64,000 nt of DNA, taken from NCBI GenBank assembly GCA_016716605.1, contig JADJWA010000001.1, positions 1,550,001 to 1,614,000 on the forward strand. The letters are read 5' to 3'. Positions within the stretch are counted from its first letter, which is position 1. Each line of letters starts with the position of its first letter. This DNA is from Flavobacteriales bacterium (GTDB lineage Bacteria > Bacteroidota > Bacteroidia > Flavobacteriales_F > PHOS-HE28). Positions 51,227 to 59,097 of the stretch are shown here, in pieces. Below the pieces are notes generated by a model. The model had not been told where the DNA came from and made no database searches. It worked only from the letters and a program-made list of their open reading frames with translations. Both the position numbers and the translations under genes were made by a program.

Positions 51227-52039
51227 CTAGTGGCTGATCGCAATGCGGCTGATGGCCATCTGCCCATCATCGGCTGAAACGCGAAGCAGATAGCGGCCAT
51301 CGGCCAAGGCCGAGAGGTTGAGCTGAGCAATGCCGTTGCCGTTGATGGGAGCCGCGAATACGACGCGGCCAGCGGCGTCGCTCACTTCCGCTTGCATCAG
51401 GCCGCGCATCCCGGAGGGCAGCTCCAGCGTCACCATGCCCGAGCTCGGCACGGGGTACGCGGTGAACGCGGGCAACGCTGCCGTTTCGCCGATGCCCACG
51501 AGGCAGCTCATCGGTGCGATGTTGTGGCCAGCGGGGAAGGCCTGCACGAAGGTGCTCATGTCCGTGAGCGGCCAGATGTCCTGGTTCTTCATCAGGTTGT
51601 CCGGTCCGATCAGGCAATAGGTCGGGTAGGCATTCACGCCGAAGGCAATGTCCACGGGCGTGCAGCCGCCTTCAATGCCGATGGCCGGAGGATGTGACCA
51701 TGGACCGCCATAGGCGGACTCATACGCATCCACCTCCGCGTTCGTGTCCGTGCCATTGTTCATGGCAATGCAGATCAAGTTGCCGCCGTTGCAGCCGTAG
51801 GTCTCGTACAGCTGGCTGAAGTACTGCGAGGTGGCCTGGCAGGGCGGGCAGGTGTCGAAGAAGAAATCAAGGATGACGTACTTGCCCTGCGCGGTGTAGG
51901 AGTACAGGTTGTGCACGTTCCCGTGGGTATCGGTCACCGTGAAATCGGCGACCAGGCTGCCGTTGGGATAGTTGGTGGCTTGTGCATTGAGCAGGATCGC
52001 GCTAGCTACAGCGAGCGATGCGAGTAGGGGTCGTTTCAT
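51227..52039 (-). CDS. T9SS-sorted thioredoxin-like (TlpA/redoxin) protein
   Basis: A 270-residue secreted protein. The signal peptide is MKRPLLASLAVASAILLNAQ. A thioredoxin-fold domain at about residues 28-180 has VADFTVTDTHGNVHNL and the active-site CxxC in DFFFDTCPPCQATSQYF; GVNAYPTYCLIGPDN carries the cis-Pro. A T9SS sorting domain closes it (AYPVPSSGMVTLELPSGM, DAAGRVVFAAP, ending RIAISH). It would act on disulfides outside the cell, a location not usual for thioredoxins. The frame is open 22 codons upstream, but the ATG at 52039 starts the signal peptide. Confidence 0.85.
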   Translation of the reverse strand: MKRPLLASLAVASAILLNAQATNYPNGSLVADFTVTDTHGNVHNLYSYTAQGKYVILDFFFDTCPPCQATSQYFSQLYETYGCNGGNLICIAMNNGTDTNAEVDAYESAYGGPWSHPPAIGIEGGCTPVDIAFGVNAYPTYCLIGPDNLMKNQDIWPLTDMSTFVQAFPAGHNIAPMSCLVGIGETAALPAFTAYPVPSSGMVTLELPSGMRGLMQAEVSDAAGRVVFAAPINGNGIAQLNLSALADGRYLLRVSADDGQMAISRIAISH

Positions 52040-52125
52040 GATGTTCAGTTTATTTGAGCAAGATGCTGAATGTTTCTCAACGAGGTGCCCTCCGCCGGGT
52101 GGCATCGAACCGCAGGCGGGGGATC

Positions 52126-52770
52126 CTAGCGGCTGGCGGGAAGCGCCTCGCTCAACGCGATCCGGTCAAGCTCATGCCCGCCAGCGAAGGTGGCGGTGGT
52201 GCAGGCAATGCCATGCCTCTTCAGCAGATTCGTGCCATCGTGCATCGCTCGCTCAGGCACCAGGCTGTCATTCGTGCCATGCACCAGATGCACGGTCGCA
52301 TTGGAAAGCCGAGCCTTCAACCGTTCGCCATCAAGGTCTGGAGGCAAACTGCCGCCCCAGAGCACTAGGCGATTGATGTTCGTTCGACCGAGTACCGCCC
52401 AGCGCATGAGCGTGGCCACGCCCTGCGAGAAACCCAAGGCGCAGATGCGCGCGCCTGGCATGGCTTGCTTGCGCAACTCATCACACAGCGCATCGAGGTA
52501 AGCCACATGATCATCGATCTCGTGCAGCCGGTCCTCGCGGGTCATCCACGTCGCACCCACCCGCGAATGCTCGGCATCGAGGTAGAAGCGGCTCAGCCCT
52601 TCCGGCGCCACGAAGCAGCGGCCCTGCTCAAGCCCTTTGAAGGTGTTCAGGAAGTAGCGCGCCAGCTGGCCGTAGCCATGGATCACGACCCAGATCTCAG
52701 GCGAAGCCTCCAAGGTGCCCAGCACATGGTAGCGCGCCGTGCGCTGCACCTGGATGAAGCGCTCTTCCAC
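52126..52770 (-). CDS. Alpha/beta hydrolase (phospholipase/carboxylesterase type)
   Basis: A 214-residue serine hydrolase. The nucleophile elbow is LGFSQGVATLMRW with Ser near residue 110. The acid is the Asp in LVHGTNDSLVP and the base the His in FAGGHELDRIAL, in the right order for the family. The N-terminal oxyanion segment is VVIHGYGQLARYFLN. The start is a GTG at 52770, two bases after the stop of the E1 fusion gene, so it is in that operon. The frame is open far upstream, but that overlap with the E1 gene is a shadow. The substrate is unknown. Confidence 0.85.
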   Translation of the reverse strand: MEERFIQVQRTARYHVLGTLEASPEIWVVIHGYGQLARYFLNTFKGLEQGRCFVAPEGLSRFYLDAEHSRVGATWMTREDRLHEIDDHVAYLDALCDELRKQAMPGARICALGFSQGVATLMRWAVLGRTNINRLVLWGGSLPPDLDGERLKARLSNATVHLVHGTNDSLVPERAMHDGTNLLKRHGIACTTATFAGGHELDRIALSEALPASR

Positions 52771-52772
52771 GG

Positions 52773-54887
52773 TCAGTAAGCGAGGAGTTCCTTCAACGCG
52801 GCAGACACCTTCTCCGCGCTCGGGATCATTGCGGCTTCCAAGGTGCTGTTGAGCGGGATCGCGGGCATATCGACAGAGCCCAGCGTGCGCACCGGTGCAT
52901 CGAGCTGCTCGAAGCAGTCGTTGCCGATGCGCGAGGCAAGTGCCTGCGCGAAGGAGTTGGTGAGCTGTTCCTCCGTGACCACGATGCAGCGCCCATGCGC
53001 GCGCACGGCATTCATCACGGTCTCTTCGTCCAAGGGCACCAGCGAGCGCAGGTCGATGATGGTGACACGGCCGGTGAAGTCCTTTGCGGCGGCCTTGGCC
53101 CAGTACACGCCCATGCCGTAAGTGACGATCACCGCCGCTTCGCCCTTCGCAACGGCATTCGCATCGGCCGCCAGCACTAGGCGCGCCTTGCCGAAGGGGA
53201 TGATGTATTCCGCGCTCGGCTCCACGGTCTTCGCCTCCTCGGTGCCCTTGATCTTGCTCCAGTAGAGGCCCTTGTGCTCCAGCATCACCACAGGGTTCGG
53301 GTCGTGGTAGGCCGCCTTCATCAATCCCTTCAGATCGGCGCCGGTGCTGGGGTAGGCCACCTTGATGCCCTTGATGTTGCACAGCACGCTCTCCACGCTG
53401 CTGCTGTGGTAGGGGCCGCCGCTGCCGTACGCGCCGATGGGCACCCTCAGGATGCAGCTCACGGGCCACTTGCCCACGGTGAGGTAGCACGAGCGCGCCA
53501 CTTCGGTGAAGAGCTGATTCAATCCTGGCCAGATGTAATCGGCGAACTGCACCTCCACGATCGGCTTCAGGCCCGCAGCGCTCATGCCTACGGTGCTGCC
53601 GATGATGAAGGCTTCTTGGATCGGTGTGTTGAACACGCGGTGCCCGCCGAAGTCGCGCGCTAGTGTTGCGGCTTCGCGGAACACGCCGCCGAGGCGCGCG
53701 CCCACATCCTGTCCGTAGAGCAAACAGCGTGGATCCTCCTGCATGAGCTCGCGGATGGCGAAGAGCGCGCTGTCCACCATCACGGTGGGCTGACGGTCCT
53801 TCGGTGCGCGATCGCCTTGCTCTTCGGTCACTGGTGTGGGCGCGAAGGCGTGCGTGGTGAGGTCGGCCGGTGTGGGGTCATCTGCTTCGCGGGCACGCTC
53901 GAAGTCGGCCTTCACCTTGGCGATGGCCTTCTGCTCGATCTGCTTCAGGCCATCGAGTTGCAAGCGATTGTCGAGGCATTGCTGGAAGAAGCGCGGATAG
54001 GGGTCACGCTTGCGATGCTCGGCCAGGTTCTCCTCGCTGCGGTAGAACTCCATGCGTACGCCGCTGGTGTGATGGTTGAGCAGCGGCACCTTGGCATGCA
54101 CCAGGAAGGGGCGGCGCTCTTTGCGCACCAAGCCGATCACCTCGTTCAAGGTGCCGTAGCTCGCGATGAAGTCCGCTCCATCCACCTTCCGGACTTCGAG
54201 ACCGGGGAAGCCTTTCGCGTATTCGCTCGCATCGGCCACGCGTATCTCGTCGGCGCTGGCGCTGATGTCCCACTCGTTGTCCTGCACCAGATAGATGATC
54301 GGCAGCTTCTTCAGCACCGCCATCTGGAATGCCTCGGCTACCTCGCCCTCGGTGATCGCCGCATCGCCGATGGAGCACACCACTATGGGCGACTCCTGAT
54401 CTGCGCTTCCGTTCAGGTCATGCGCGATGCCCGCCTGCTCCTTGTACCAGAGGCCGAGCGCGATGCCCGTGGTGGGAATGGCCTGCATACCGGTGGCGCT
54501 GCTCTGGTGGGGGATGCGCGGCATGCCCTCGCGCCGTAAGCTCGGATGGCCGTAATAGGTGCGCCCGCCGCTGAAGGGGTCGTCGCGCTTGGCCAGCAAT
54601 TGCAGCATCAGCTCGTAAGGCTCCATGCCGATGCCGAGCAGGATGCTGTCATCGCGGTAGTAGGGCGCCACGTAGTCCTGCGCTTTCAGCTGCATGCCCA
54701 GCGCTAGCTGGATGGCCTCATGGCCCCGGCTGGTGGCATGCACATACTTGCTCGTGAGCTTGAAGTGCTCCTCGTACAGCTCGGTCAAGGCCTTGGCCGT
54801 GCACATCAAATCCCATGCGCGGAGCAGGATTTCCTGATCGGGCGTAGTGCCGGGTTTCGAGAGTTTCTTGGTGGCGGTGAAGGCCAT
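52773..54887 (-). CDS. Fused alpha/beta E1 component of a 2-oxoacid dehydrogenase
   Basis: A 704-residue thiamine-diphosphate enzyme in which E1-alpha and E1-beta are fused. The alpha half (residues 1-370) has KYVHATSRGHEAIQLALGM and the TPP site GDAAITEGEVAEAF near 205 with downstream VQDNEWDISASAD. The beta half (about 375-704) has LYGQDVGARLGGVFREAATL, RVFNTPIQEAFIIGSTVGM, VYPSTGADLKGLMKAAYHDP and VVTEEQLTNSFAQALASRIG. Such fusions are common in Bacteroidota and are usually annotated as branched-chain 2-oxoacid E1. E2 and E3 genes are not in the window. The ATG at 54887 is preceded by a weak TACCTTAG box (54904-54911, minus strand). The open frame upstream reads no further domain. Confidence 0.88.
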   Translation of the reverse strand: MAFTATKKLSKPGTTPDQEILLRAWDLMCTAKALTELYEEHFKLTSKYVHATSRGHEAIQLALGMQLKAQDYVAPYYRDDSILLGIGMEPYELMLQLLAKRDDPFSGGRTYYGHPSLRREGMPRIPHQSSATGMQAIPTTGIALGLWYKEQAGIAHDLNGSADQESPIVVCSIGDAAITEGEVAEAFQMAVLKKLPIIYLVQDNEWDISASADEIRVADASEYAKGFPGLEVRKVDGADFIASYGTLNEVIGLVRKERRPFLVHAKVPLLNHHTSGVRMEFYRSEENLAEHRKRDPYPRFFQQCLDNRLQLDGLKQIEQKAIAKVKADFERAREADDPTPADLTTHAFAPTPVTEEQGDRAPKDRQPTVMVDSALFAIRELMQEDPRCLLYGQDVGARLGGVFREAATLARDFGGHRVFNTPIQEAFIIGSTVGMSAAGLKPIVEVQFADYIWPGLNQLFTEVARSCYLTVGKWPVSCILRVPIGAYGSGGPYHSSSVESVLCNIKGIKVAYPSTGADLKGLMKAAYHDPNPVVMLEHKGLYWSKIKGTEEAKTVEPSAEYIIPFGKARLVLAADANAVAKGEAAVIVTYGMGVYWAKAAAKDFTGRVTIIDLRSLVPLDEETVMNAVRAHGRCIVVTEEQLTNSFAQALASRIGNDCFEQLDAPVRTLGSVDMPAIPLNSTLEAAMIPSAEKVSAALKELLAY

Positions 54888-54947
54888 GGTGGTGCGTGAG
54901 CGGCTAAGGTAGAGGATGGCCGGTGCAGCCTCCGGATTTCGCCGCGA

Positions 54948-54955
54948 TAGCTTCG
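54948..54955 (+). promoter_or_regulatory. -7 box of the AIM24-like gene
   Basis: TAGCTTCG, 20 bases before the ATG at 54976. Confidence 0.4.
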
Positions 54956-54975
54956 CCCCATCATTCTGTGAACCC

Positions 54976-55776
54976 ATGACCCGCCAAGCCCACGAGCTCG
55001 ATCACCGCATTGTCGGTGACGACATGCAATGCGTCGAGATCACCCTCGACCCCGGCGAGACCGTTGTTGCCGAAGCCGGCACCATGATGATGATGGATGA
55101 AGGCATCGCTATGCAGACCATCTTCGGCGATGGGCGCGGGCAGCAGCAGGGCTTCCTGGACAAGATGCTTGGCGCTGGCAAGCGCCTGCTCACCGGCGAG
55201 AGCCTCTTCATGACCACCTACACCAACCAGAGCCAGGTGCGCCGCACAGCATGGTTCGCAGCCGCTTATCCGGGCAAGATCATGCCGCTCGACCTCCGCG
55301 ATTACCAAGGCAAGCTGATCTGCCAGAAGGACAGCTTTCTCTGCGCCGCGAAGGGCGTGAGCATCGGCATCGCCTTTCAGAAGCGATTGGGCGCCGGCCT
55401 CTTCGGCGGTGAGGGCTTCATCATGCAGAAGCTCGAGGGCGATGGGCAGGTGTACATCCACGCCGGAGGCACCACCATTCAACGCGATCTCGCGCCCGGC
55501 GAAACGCTCCGAGTTGATACCGGATGCCTGGTGGCCATGACGCAGACCATCGATTACGACATCCAGTTCGTGGGCGGCATCAAGAACACGCTCTTCGGCG
55601 GTGAGGGATTATTCTTCGCGCAGTTGCGTGGTCCTGGTCATGTGTGGATCCAGTCACTGCCCTTCAGCAGGCTCGCGGATAACATCATCGCGGCTTCGCC
55701 GAAGGCTGGTGGCCGAGGGAAAGAAGAGGGCAGCATCCTCGGCGGCTTGGGCCGTATGCTGGACGGCGACAACTGA
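54976..55776 (+). CDS. TIGR00266/AIM24 family protein
   Basis: A 266-residue protein of the AIM24-like family, a beta-rich fold of uncertain function. Family marks are VEITLDPGETVVAEAGTMMMM near the N-terminus, GAGLFGGEGFIMQKLEGDGQ and VYIHAGGTTIQRDLAPGETL in the middle, and TLFGGEGLFFAQLRGPGHVW near the end. The repeated FGGEG-F motif is typical. The ATG at 54976 is used; the upstream frame overlaps the promoter of the E1 gene. It ends just before the convergent 57-residue gene. Confidence 0.85.
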   Translation: MTRQAHELDHRIVGDDMQCVEITLDPGETVVAEAGTMMMMDEGIAMQTIFGDGRGQQQGFLDKMLGAGKRLLTGESLFMTTYTNQSQVRRTAWFAAAYPGKIMPLDLRDYQGKLICQKDSFLCAAKGVSIGIAFQKRLGAGLFGGEGFIMQKLEGDGQVYIHAGGTTIQRDLAPGETLRVDTGCLVAMTQTIDYDIQFVGGIKNTLFGGEGLFFAQLRGPGHVWIQSLPFSRLADNIIAASPKAGGRGKEEGSILGGLGRMLDGDN

Positions 55777-55950
55777 TCAGGCCTCTTCTGCTGGCGGGTG
55801 CTTCGGCTTCCGCGCATAGCCCTTCTTGCTCTTCACCACGCGCGGGCGGTAGCGCCCATCCAGAGCGCCGGCGGCTTTCTGGGCCTCGCGCTTGGCTGAG
55901 CGCTCGATGGCGTCGAGCTCCTTCTTGGTGATGCGCTTCTTCGCGGTCAC
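55777..55950 (-). CDS. Very small basic protein (57 residues), unknown function
   Basis: A short gene on the minus strand, starting with GTG and ending at the base after the AIM24-like stop on the other strand. It begins MTAKKRITKKELDAIER and has YRPRVVKSKKGYARKP. It is Lys/Arg-rich, with an N-terminal helix and no membrane segment or signal, and its G+C-rich third codon positions are like those of neighbouring genes. The alternative 93-residue frame in the same interval (55685-55966) is rich in Arg and looks like a shadow. It may bind nucleic acid or the ribosome; that is inference. I do not recognise the family. Confidence 0.55.
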   Translation of the reverse strand: MTAKKRITKKELDAIERSAKREAQKAAGALDGRYRPRVVKSKKGYARKPKHPPAEEA

Positions 55951-55973
55951 GCCGGAAAGATCGCACGCGGAAG

Positions 55974-56010
55974 GGTTTGGTCGATTCTGCTAGATTCGTT
56001 CGACCAAACC
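55974..56010. promoter_or_regulatory. Palindrome-framed promoter of the diheme cytochrome gene
   Basis: GGTTTGGTCGA (55974-55984) and TCGACCAAACC (56000-56010) are perfect inverted copies separated by 15 bases. The spacer holds TAGATTCG (55991-55998), a -7 box. The ATG is ten bases after the right arm. The design suggests that a dimeric regulator or an RNA hairpin controls this gene. Confidence 0.55.
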
Positions 56011-56019
56011 TACCCTCCC

Positions 56020-57012
56020 ATGAAACGCTTGCTTCGGATCCTTGGCTTGCTTGTGCTGCTCATCGCGCTCGCCGCTGGTGGCGCCGCCCTTTACGTGAGC
56101 ACCGCGCTACCCGATGTGGATGCGCCTGGTGACCTTAAGGTGGAACTCACGCCCGAGCGGATCGAGCGCGGCCGATACCTGGCTAACAGCCTGTGCGTGT
56201 GCATGGATTGCCACAGCACGCGTGACTGGGACCTCTTCGCCGGCCCGCTGAAGCCCGGCAGCTTCGGCGCCGGGGGCGAGAAGTTCGATCGCACCATGCA
56301 GTTCCCCGGCGAGTTCTATTCGAAGAATATTACGCCTTTCGCCGTCAAGGATTGGAGCGACGGCGAACTCTATCGCGCCATCACCAGCGGTATCAGCAAG
56401 GACGGCCACCCCTTCTTCCCGGTGATGCCGTACGGGAACTACAACAAACTGGCGACGGATGATGTCCACAGCATCATCGCCTACCTCCGCACACTCGACC
56501 CCATTGAGACGCAGCCCTATCCGGCCAGCGTGATCGACTTCCCGGTCAACCTCATCATGCGCACCATACCTGCTCCCGCCGCACCCATGAGTCGGCCCGA
56601 GCCTGGAGACCCGGCGTACGGCGAGTATGTGGTGAACGCTGGCGCGTGCGCTGAATGCCATACGAAATCAGAGAAAGGGAAGAAGATCGGAAAGCCCTTC
56701 GCGGGCGATTTCGTCTTCAACTTGCCCAACGGCTCCATCGTGCGATCCTCCAATATCACCCCACATCCCACCGACGGCATCGGCGCCTGGGACAAGGCCA
56801 CCTTCATCGCACGCTTCAAGCAGTATGCGGACAGCAGCTACGCGCCGCCCAAGGTCGACTGGCAGGCCGGCGACTTCCAGACCGTGATGCCCTGGATGAT
56901 GTACGCCAACATGACCGAAGAGGACCTGGGAGCCATCTACGATTACCTGCGCGCGTTGCCCCCCGTGGCGGGCCGGCCGGAGAAGTGGACGCCTGCGCCT
57001 GCGGGATCCTAA
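56020..57012 (+). CDS. Membrane-anchored diheme c-type cytochrome
   Basis: A 330-residue electron carrier in the periplasm. An N-terminal transmembrane anchor (LLRILGLLVLLIALAAGGAAL, 21 positions of which the hydrophobic core is LLVLLIALAAGGAA) precedes two cytochrome c domains. The CxxCH sites are CMDCH at residues 61-65 and CAECH at 210-214. Distal Met candidates lie in PVMPYGNYNKL and TVMPWMMYANM. It resembles diheme cytochromes that take electrons from dehydrogenases, but no partner dehydrogenase is adjacent. A promoter framed by an 11-bp palindrome lies directly upstream. Confidence 0.88.
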   Translation: MKRLLRILGLLVLLIALAAGGAALYVSTALPDVDAPGDLKVELTPERIERGRYLANSLCVCMDCHSTRDWDLFAGPLKPGSFGAGGEKFDRTMQFPGEFYSKNITPFAVKDWSDGELYRAITSGISKDGHPFFPVMPYGNYNKLATDDVHSIIAYLRTLDPIETQPYPASVIDFPVNLIMRTIPAPAAPMSRPEPGDPAYGEYVVNAGACAECHTKSEKGKKIGKPFAGDFVFNLPNGSIVRSSNITPHPTDGIGAWDKATFIARFKQYADSSYAPPKVDWQAGDFQTVMPWMMYANMTEEDLGAIYDYLRALPPVAGRPEKWTPAPAGS

Positions 57013-57533
57013 CGCAGTACACTGTACATCGCCAGGTCGAGCAGGCGCCCATCCGCCGTTCGGTAGTCGCGGCGCATGATGCCTTCGCGCTCAAAACCGC
57101 AGCGCTCCAGCACCGTGCAGCTGCCGATGTTCTCTGGATCCACGCGGGCCAGCACCTTCTCCATGCCCAGTTGCGTGAAGGCGAAGTCAACCGCCCACAT
57201 CACGCCCATGGTGGTGATGCCCTTGCCCTCGTAGATGGCGCTGATGAAGTAGGCGATCTCGCAGCGCGGAACGGTCCAATCGAACTCCTTCAGGAAGACC
57301 AGGCCGATCGGATCGCTGCCTTCATAGTCTCGCATCACGAAGCAGAAGAACTCGCGCCGCTTCGATTTCACCAGCATGTCCTTGATATAGCTGCGCGTGG
57401 CGCGCGGGTCGGTGCAGTGCGCGCAGGTCACCGGGAAGTAGGGCTGCAGGCGCACGCGCTCCCGGTCGATCAATTTGAACAGGCCGAGGTGGTCGTCCTT
57501 GGTGATGGGCTCGATGATGACCGAATCGCTCAT
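57009..57533 (-). CDS. GNAT family acetyltransferase (RimJ/RimL-like)
   Basis: A 174-residue N-acetyltransferase of the RimJ/RimL type. The acetyl-CoA binding region is in IAYFISAIYEGKGITTMGVM (about residues 94-113), with the later VLARVDPENIGSCTVLERCGF typical of the C-terminal half. The N-terminal substrate part is EPITKDDHLGLFKLIDRERV. The target (ribosomal protein, amino acid or antibiotic) is unknown. Its ATG overlaps the stop of the upstream transporter gene by four bases, so it ends the operon that begins with the five-heme cytochrome. Its stop overlaps the end of the diheme cytochrome gene. Confidence 0.83.
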   Translation of the reverse strand: MSDSVIIEPITKDDHLGLFKLIDRERVRLQPYFPVTCAHCTDPRATRSYIKDMLVKSKRREFFCFVMRDYEGSDPIGLVFLKEFDWTVPRCEIAYFISAIYEGKGITTMGVMWAVDFAFTQLGMEKVLARVDPENIGSCTVLERCGFEREGIMRRDYRTADGRLLDLAMYSVLR

Positions 57534-58315
57534 GACTCACGTGCCTTCAGCGCAGCGGCACGCATGGCGGCAGCGCGCTCCGCGCCAAGGTACCGTTCCA
57601 CTCCTGCGTGGGCGAGGTAGACCACCGGCGTGCTCAGCAGCGCCACGATGAATTTGTACGCGTAAGCGGTGAGCACCATGGCCGAGCAGCGCGCGAAACT
57701 GAAGTCGTCGCGCAGGAGCCAGAAGGCCACATAGGTCACCACCACGCTGTCGATGAGTTGGCTGATCAGGGTGCTCCCGGTTGCGCGCAGCCAGATGCGG
57801 CGGTCTCCGGTGAGGCGCTTGATCCGGCGGAACACAAGCGCATCCACGAGCTGGCCCATCACGAAGGCCGTGAGCGAGCCCAGGATGATGTTCATGCCCT
57901 GCCCGAAGATTCCCGCGAAGGCAGCCTGCATGTCGGGCACGCCCTGCTGTGCGTTCATGTCCACCCAGAAGTCAGCAGGAGGCATGCCGATGGCGAAGTA
58001 CATCACCACGAAGCCGAAAGCGATGAGCGCTGTGGTGAGCAGCGTGAGGAAGCGCACGCCACGCACCCCGTAGTAATCATTCACCACGTCGGTCATGATG
58101 AAGACGATGGGCCAGGGAAGCACGCCCACGCTGAGCACGAAGCTCATGCCCTCCTGACCGAGCAGCGTGAAGTCGGCCTTTGCCAGGCCGAAGACACTTT
58201 CGAGCTGGAAGAGCTTCACGCCGATCATCTCGGCCAGCAGCGCGTTGGCCGCGAAGAAGCCGCCGAGGATGAGGAAGAGCCGGGTGGCCTTATCGGAGAG
58301 GATGGAATGGATCAC
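57530..58315 (-). CDS. Queuosine precursor transporter (YhhQ/VUT family)
   Basis: A 261-residue inner-membrane protein with six to seven hydrophobic segments. It belongs to the YhhQ-type family that takes up queuine or preQ precursors for tRNA modification. Diagnostic parts are LPWPIVFIMTDVVNDYYGVRG and GSLTAFVMGQLVDALVFRRI, and the C-terminal TAYAYKFIVALLSTPVVYL. The start is a GTG at 58315 that overlaps the MOSC gene stop as GTGA. The open frame extends upstream, but that part is the MOSC gene in another frame. It lies in the operon between MOSC and GNAT genes. Confidence 0.88.
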   Translation of the reverse strand: MIHSILSDKATRLFLILGGFFAANALLAEMIGVKLFQLESVFGLAKADFTLLGQEGMSFVLSVGVLPWPIVFIMTDVVNDYYGVRGVRFLTLLTTALIAFGFVVMYFAIGMPPADFWVDMNAQQGVPDMQAAFAGIFGQGMNIILGSLTAFVMGQLVDALVFRRIKRLTGDRRIWLRATGSTLISQLIDSVVVTYVAFWLLRDDFSFARCSAMVLTAYAYKFIVALLSTPVVYLAHAGVERYLGAERAAAMRAAALKARES

Positions 58316-59097
58316 AGGGCCACAAGATCGCCCACCCGGACCGATTGCCCTTCGCCCATCGCATTCATCCCGAAGATCACCTTGCCGTCGAGGGAACGAT
58401 AGCTCGCCAGCGTTCGCAGCGGCTCCTTGTCCCGCGCACCGGTCTGCTGATCCGTGGTGGTGATCACGCACCGCCCGCAGGGCTTCACCAACATGAAGCG
58501 CGAAGTGCCGAGGCTGATTGCCCGCCACGAATCCTCTTGGTAAGCGCTGCCGCCCGCGATCACGATGTTGGGGCGGAAACGATCCATCGGAACGGGCACC
58601 ACGAGCCGGGCGTTCAGATCATCGAGCGAAGCCTGCGAAAGGATCAGGTAGGGGAAGCCGTCGCTCAGTGAGTTGATGCCTGCTGCGTAACGCGCATCGA
58701 CCGTGCGCTGCGAGGCATCGGGCATGTACGTGAGCCGAACGGCGCTCCCCAGCCGTGCGCTGAACCACGTGCTCCATTCCGCTGAGCCTGCCAACACGCG
58801 CACGCTATCGTCGAATACTGTGGCATCGACCCATTGCGACGAATCGATGCTCCATGGCAGGTCGAGCCATTCTCCGGTGCGGATGTCGGTGACGCGGAAG
58901 CCTTCTCCCTGCTCCGAGCAGCGCAGCAACGCCATCAATGGTTGCTCACGTTGCGTGATGAAGCGGTTCTTCGCATCAACAAGCATCCAGCGCCGGTCGT
59001 GCGCGAAACCACGATCCGTGATGCGTGCCTCGCCTGCACTTATCCCACCGACCGATTTGATCGGGTAGAGGTGCAGGCTCGCTACCGTGAGGCTCAT
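58312..59097 (-). CDS. MOSC-domain protein (YcbX/mARC-like)
   Basis: A 261-residue protein with an N-terminal beta-barrel domain (residues 4-115, LHLYPIKSVGGISAGEARIT) and a C-terminal MOSC domain (about 120-261). The MOSC core has DRFRPNIVIAGGSAYQEDSW and KPCGRCVITTTDQQTGARD, with the conserved Cys that binds molybdenum cofactor in relatives. Such proteins carry Moco or handle its sulfur. It lies in an operon with a cytochrome, and moaA (cofactor synthesis) is 4 kb away at the edge. Its ATG overlaps the cytochrome stop by four bases. Confidence 0.85.
   Translation of the reverse strand: MSLTVASLHLYPIKSVGGISAGEARITDRGFAHDRRWMLVDAKNRFITQREQPLMALLRCSEQGEGFRVTDIRTGEWLDLPWSIDSSQWVDATVFDDSVRVLAGSAEWSTWFSARLGSAVRLTYMPDASQRTVDARYAAGINSLSDGFPYLILSQASLDDLNARLVVPVPMDRFRPNIVIAGGSAYQEDSWRAISLGTSRFMLVKPCGRCVITTTDQQTGARDKEPLRTLASYRSLDGKVIFGMNAMGEGQSVRVGDLVAL

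Noticed and set aside
52771..53490. The long minus-strand frame 52126-53490 as one large hydrolase
   Set aside because: Beyond 52770 it is the shadow of the E1 fusion gene; the hydrolase itself starts at the GTG at 52770.
55685..55966. A 93-residue Arg-rich frame on the minus strand
   Set aside because: It is out of frame with the better 57-residue candidate and overlaps the end of the AIM24-like gene; its composition is like a shadow frame.
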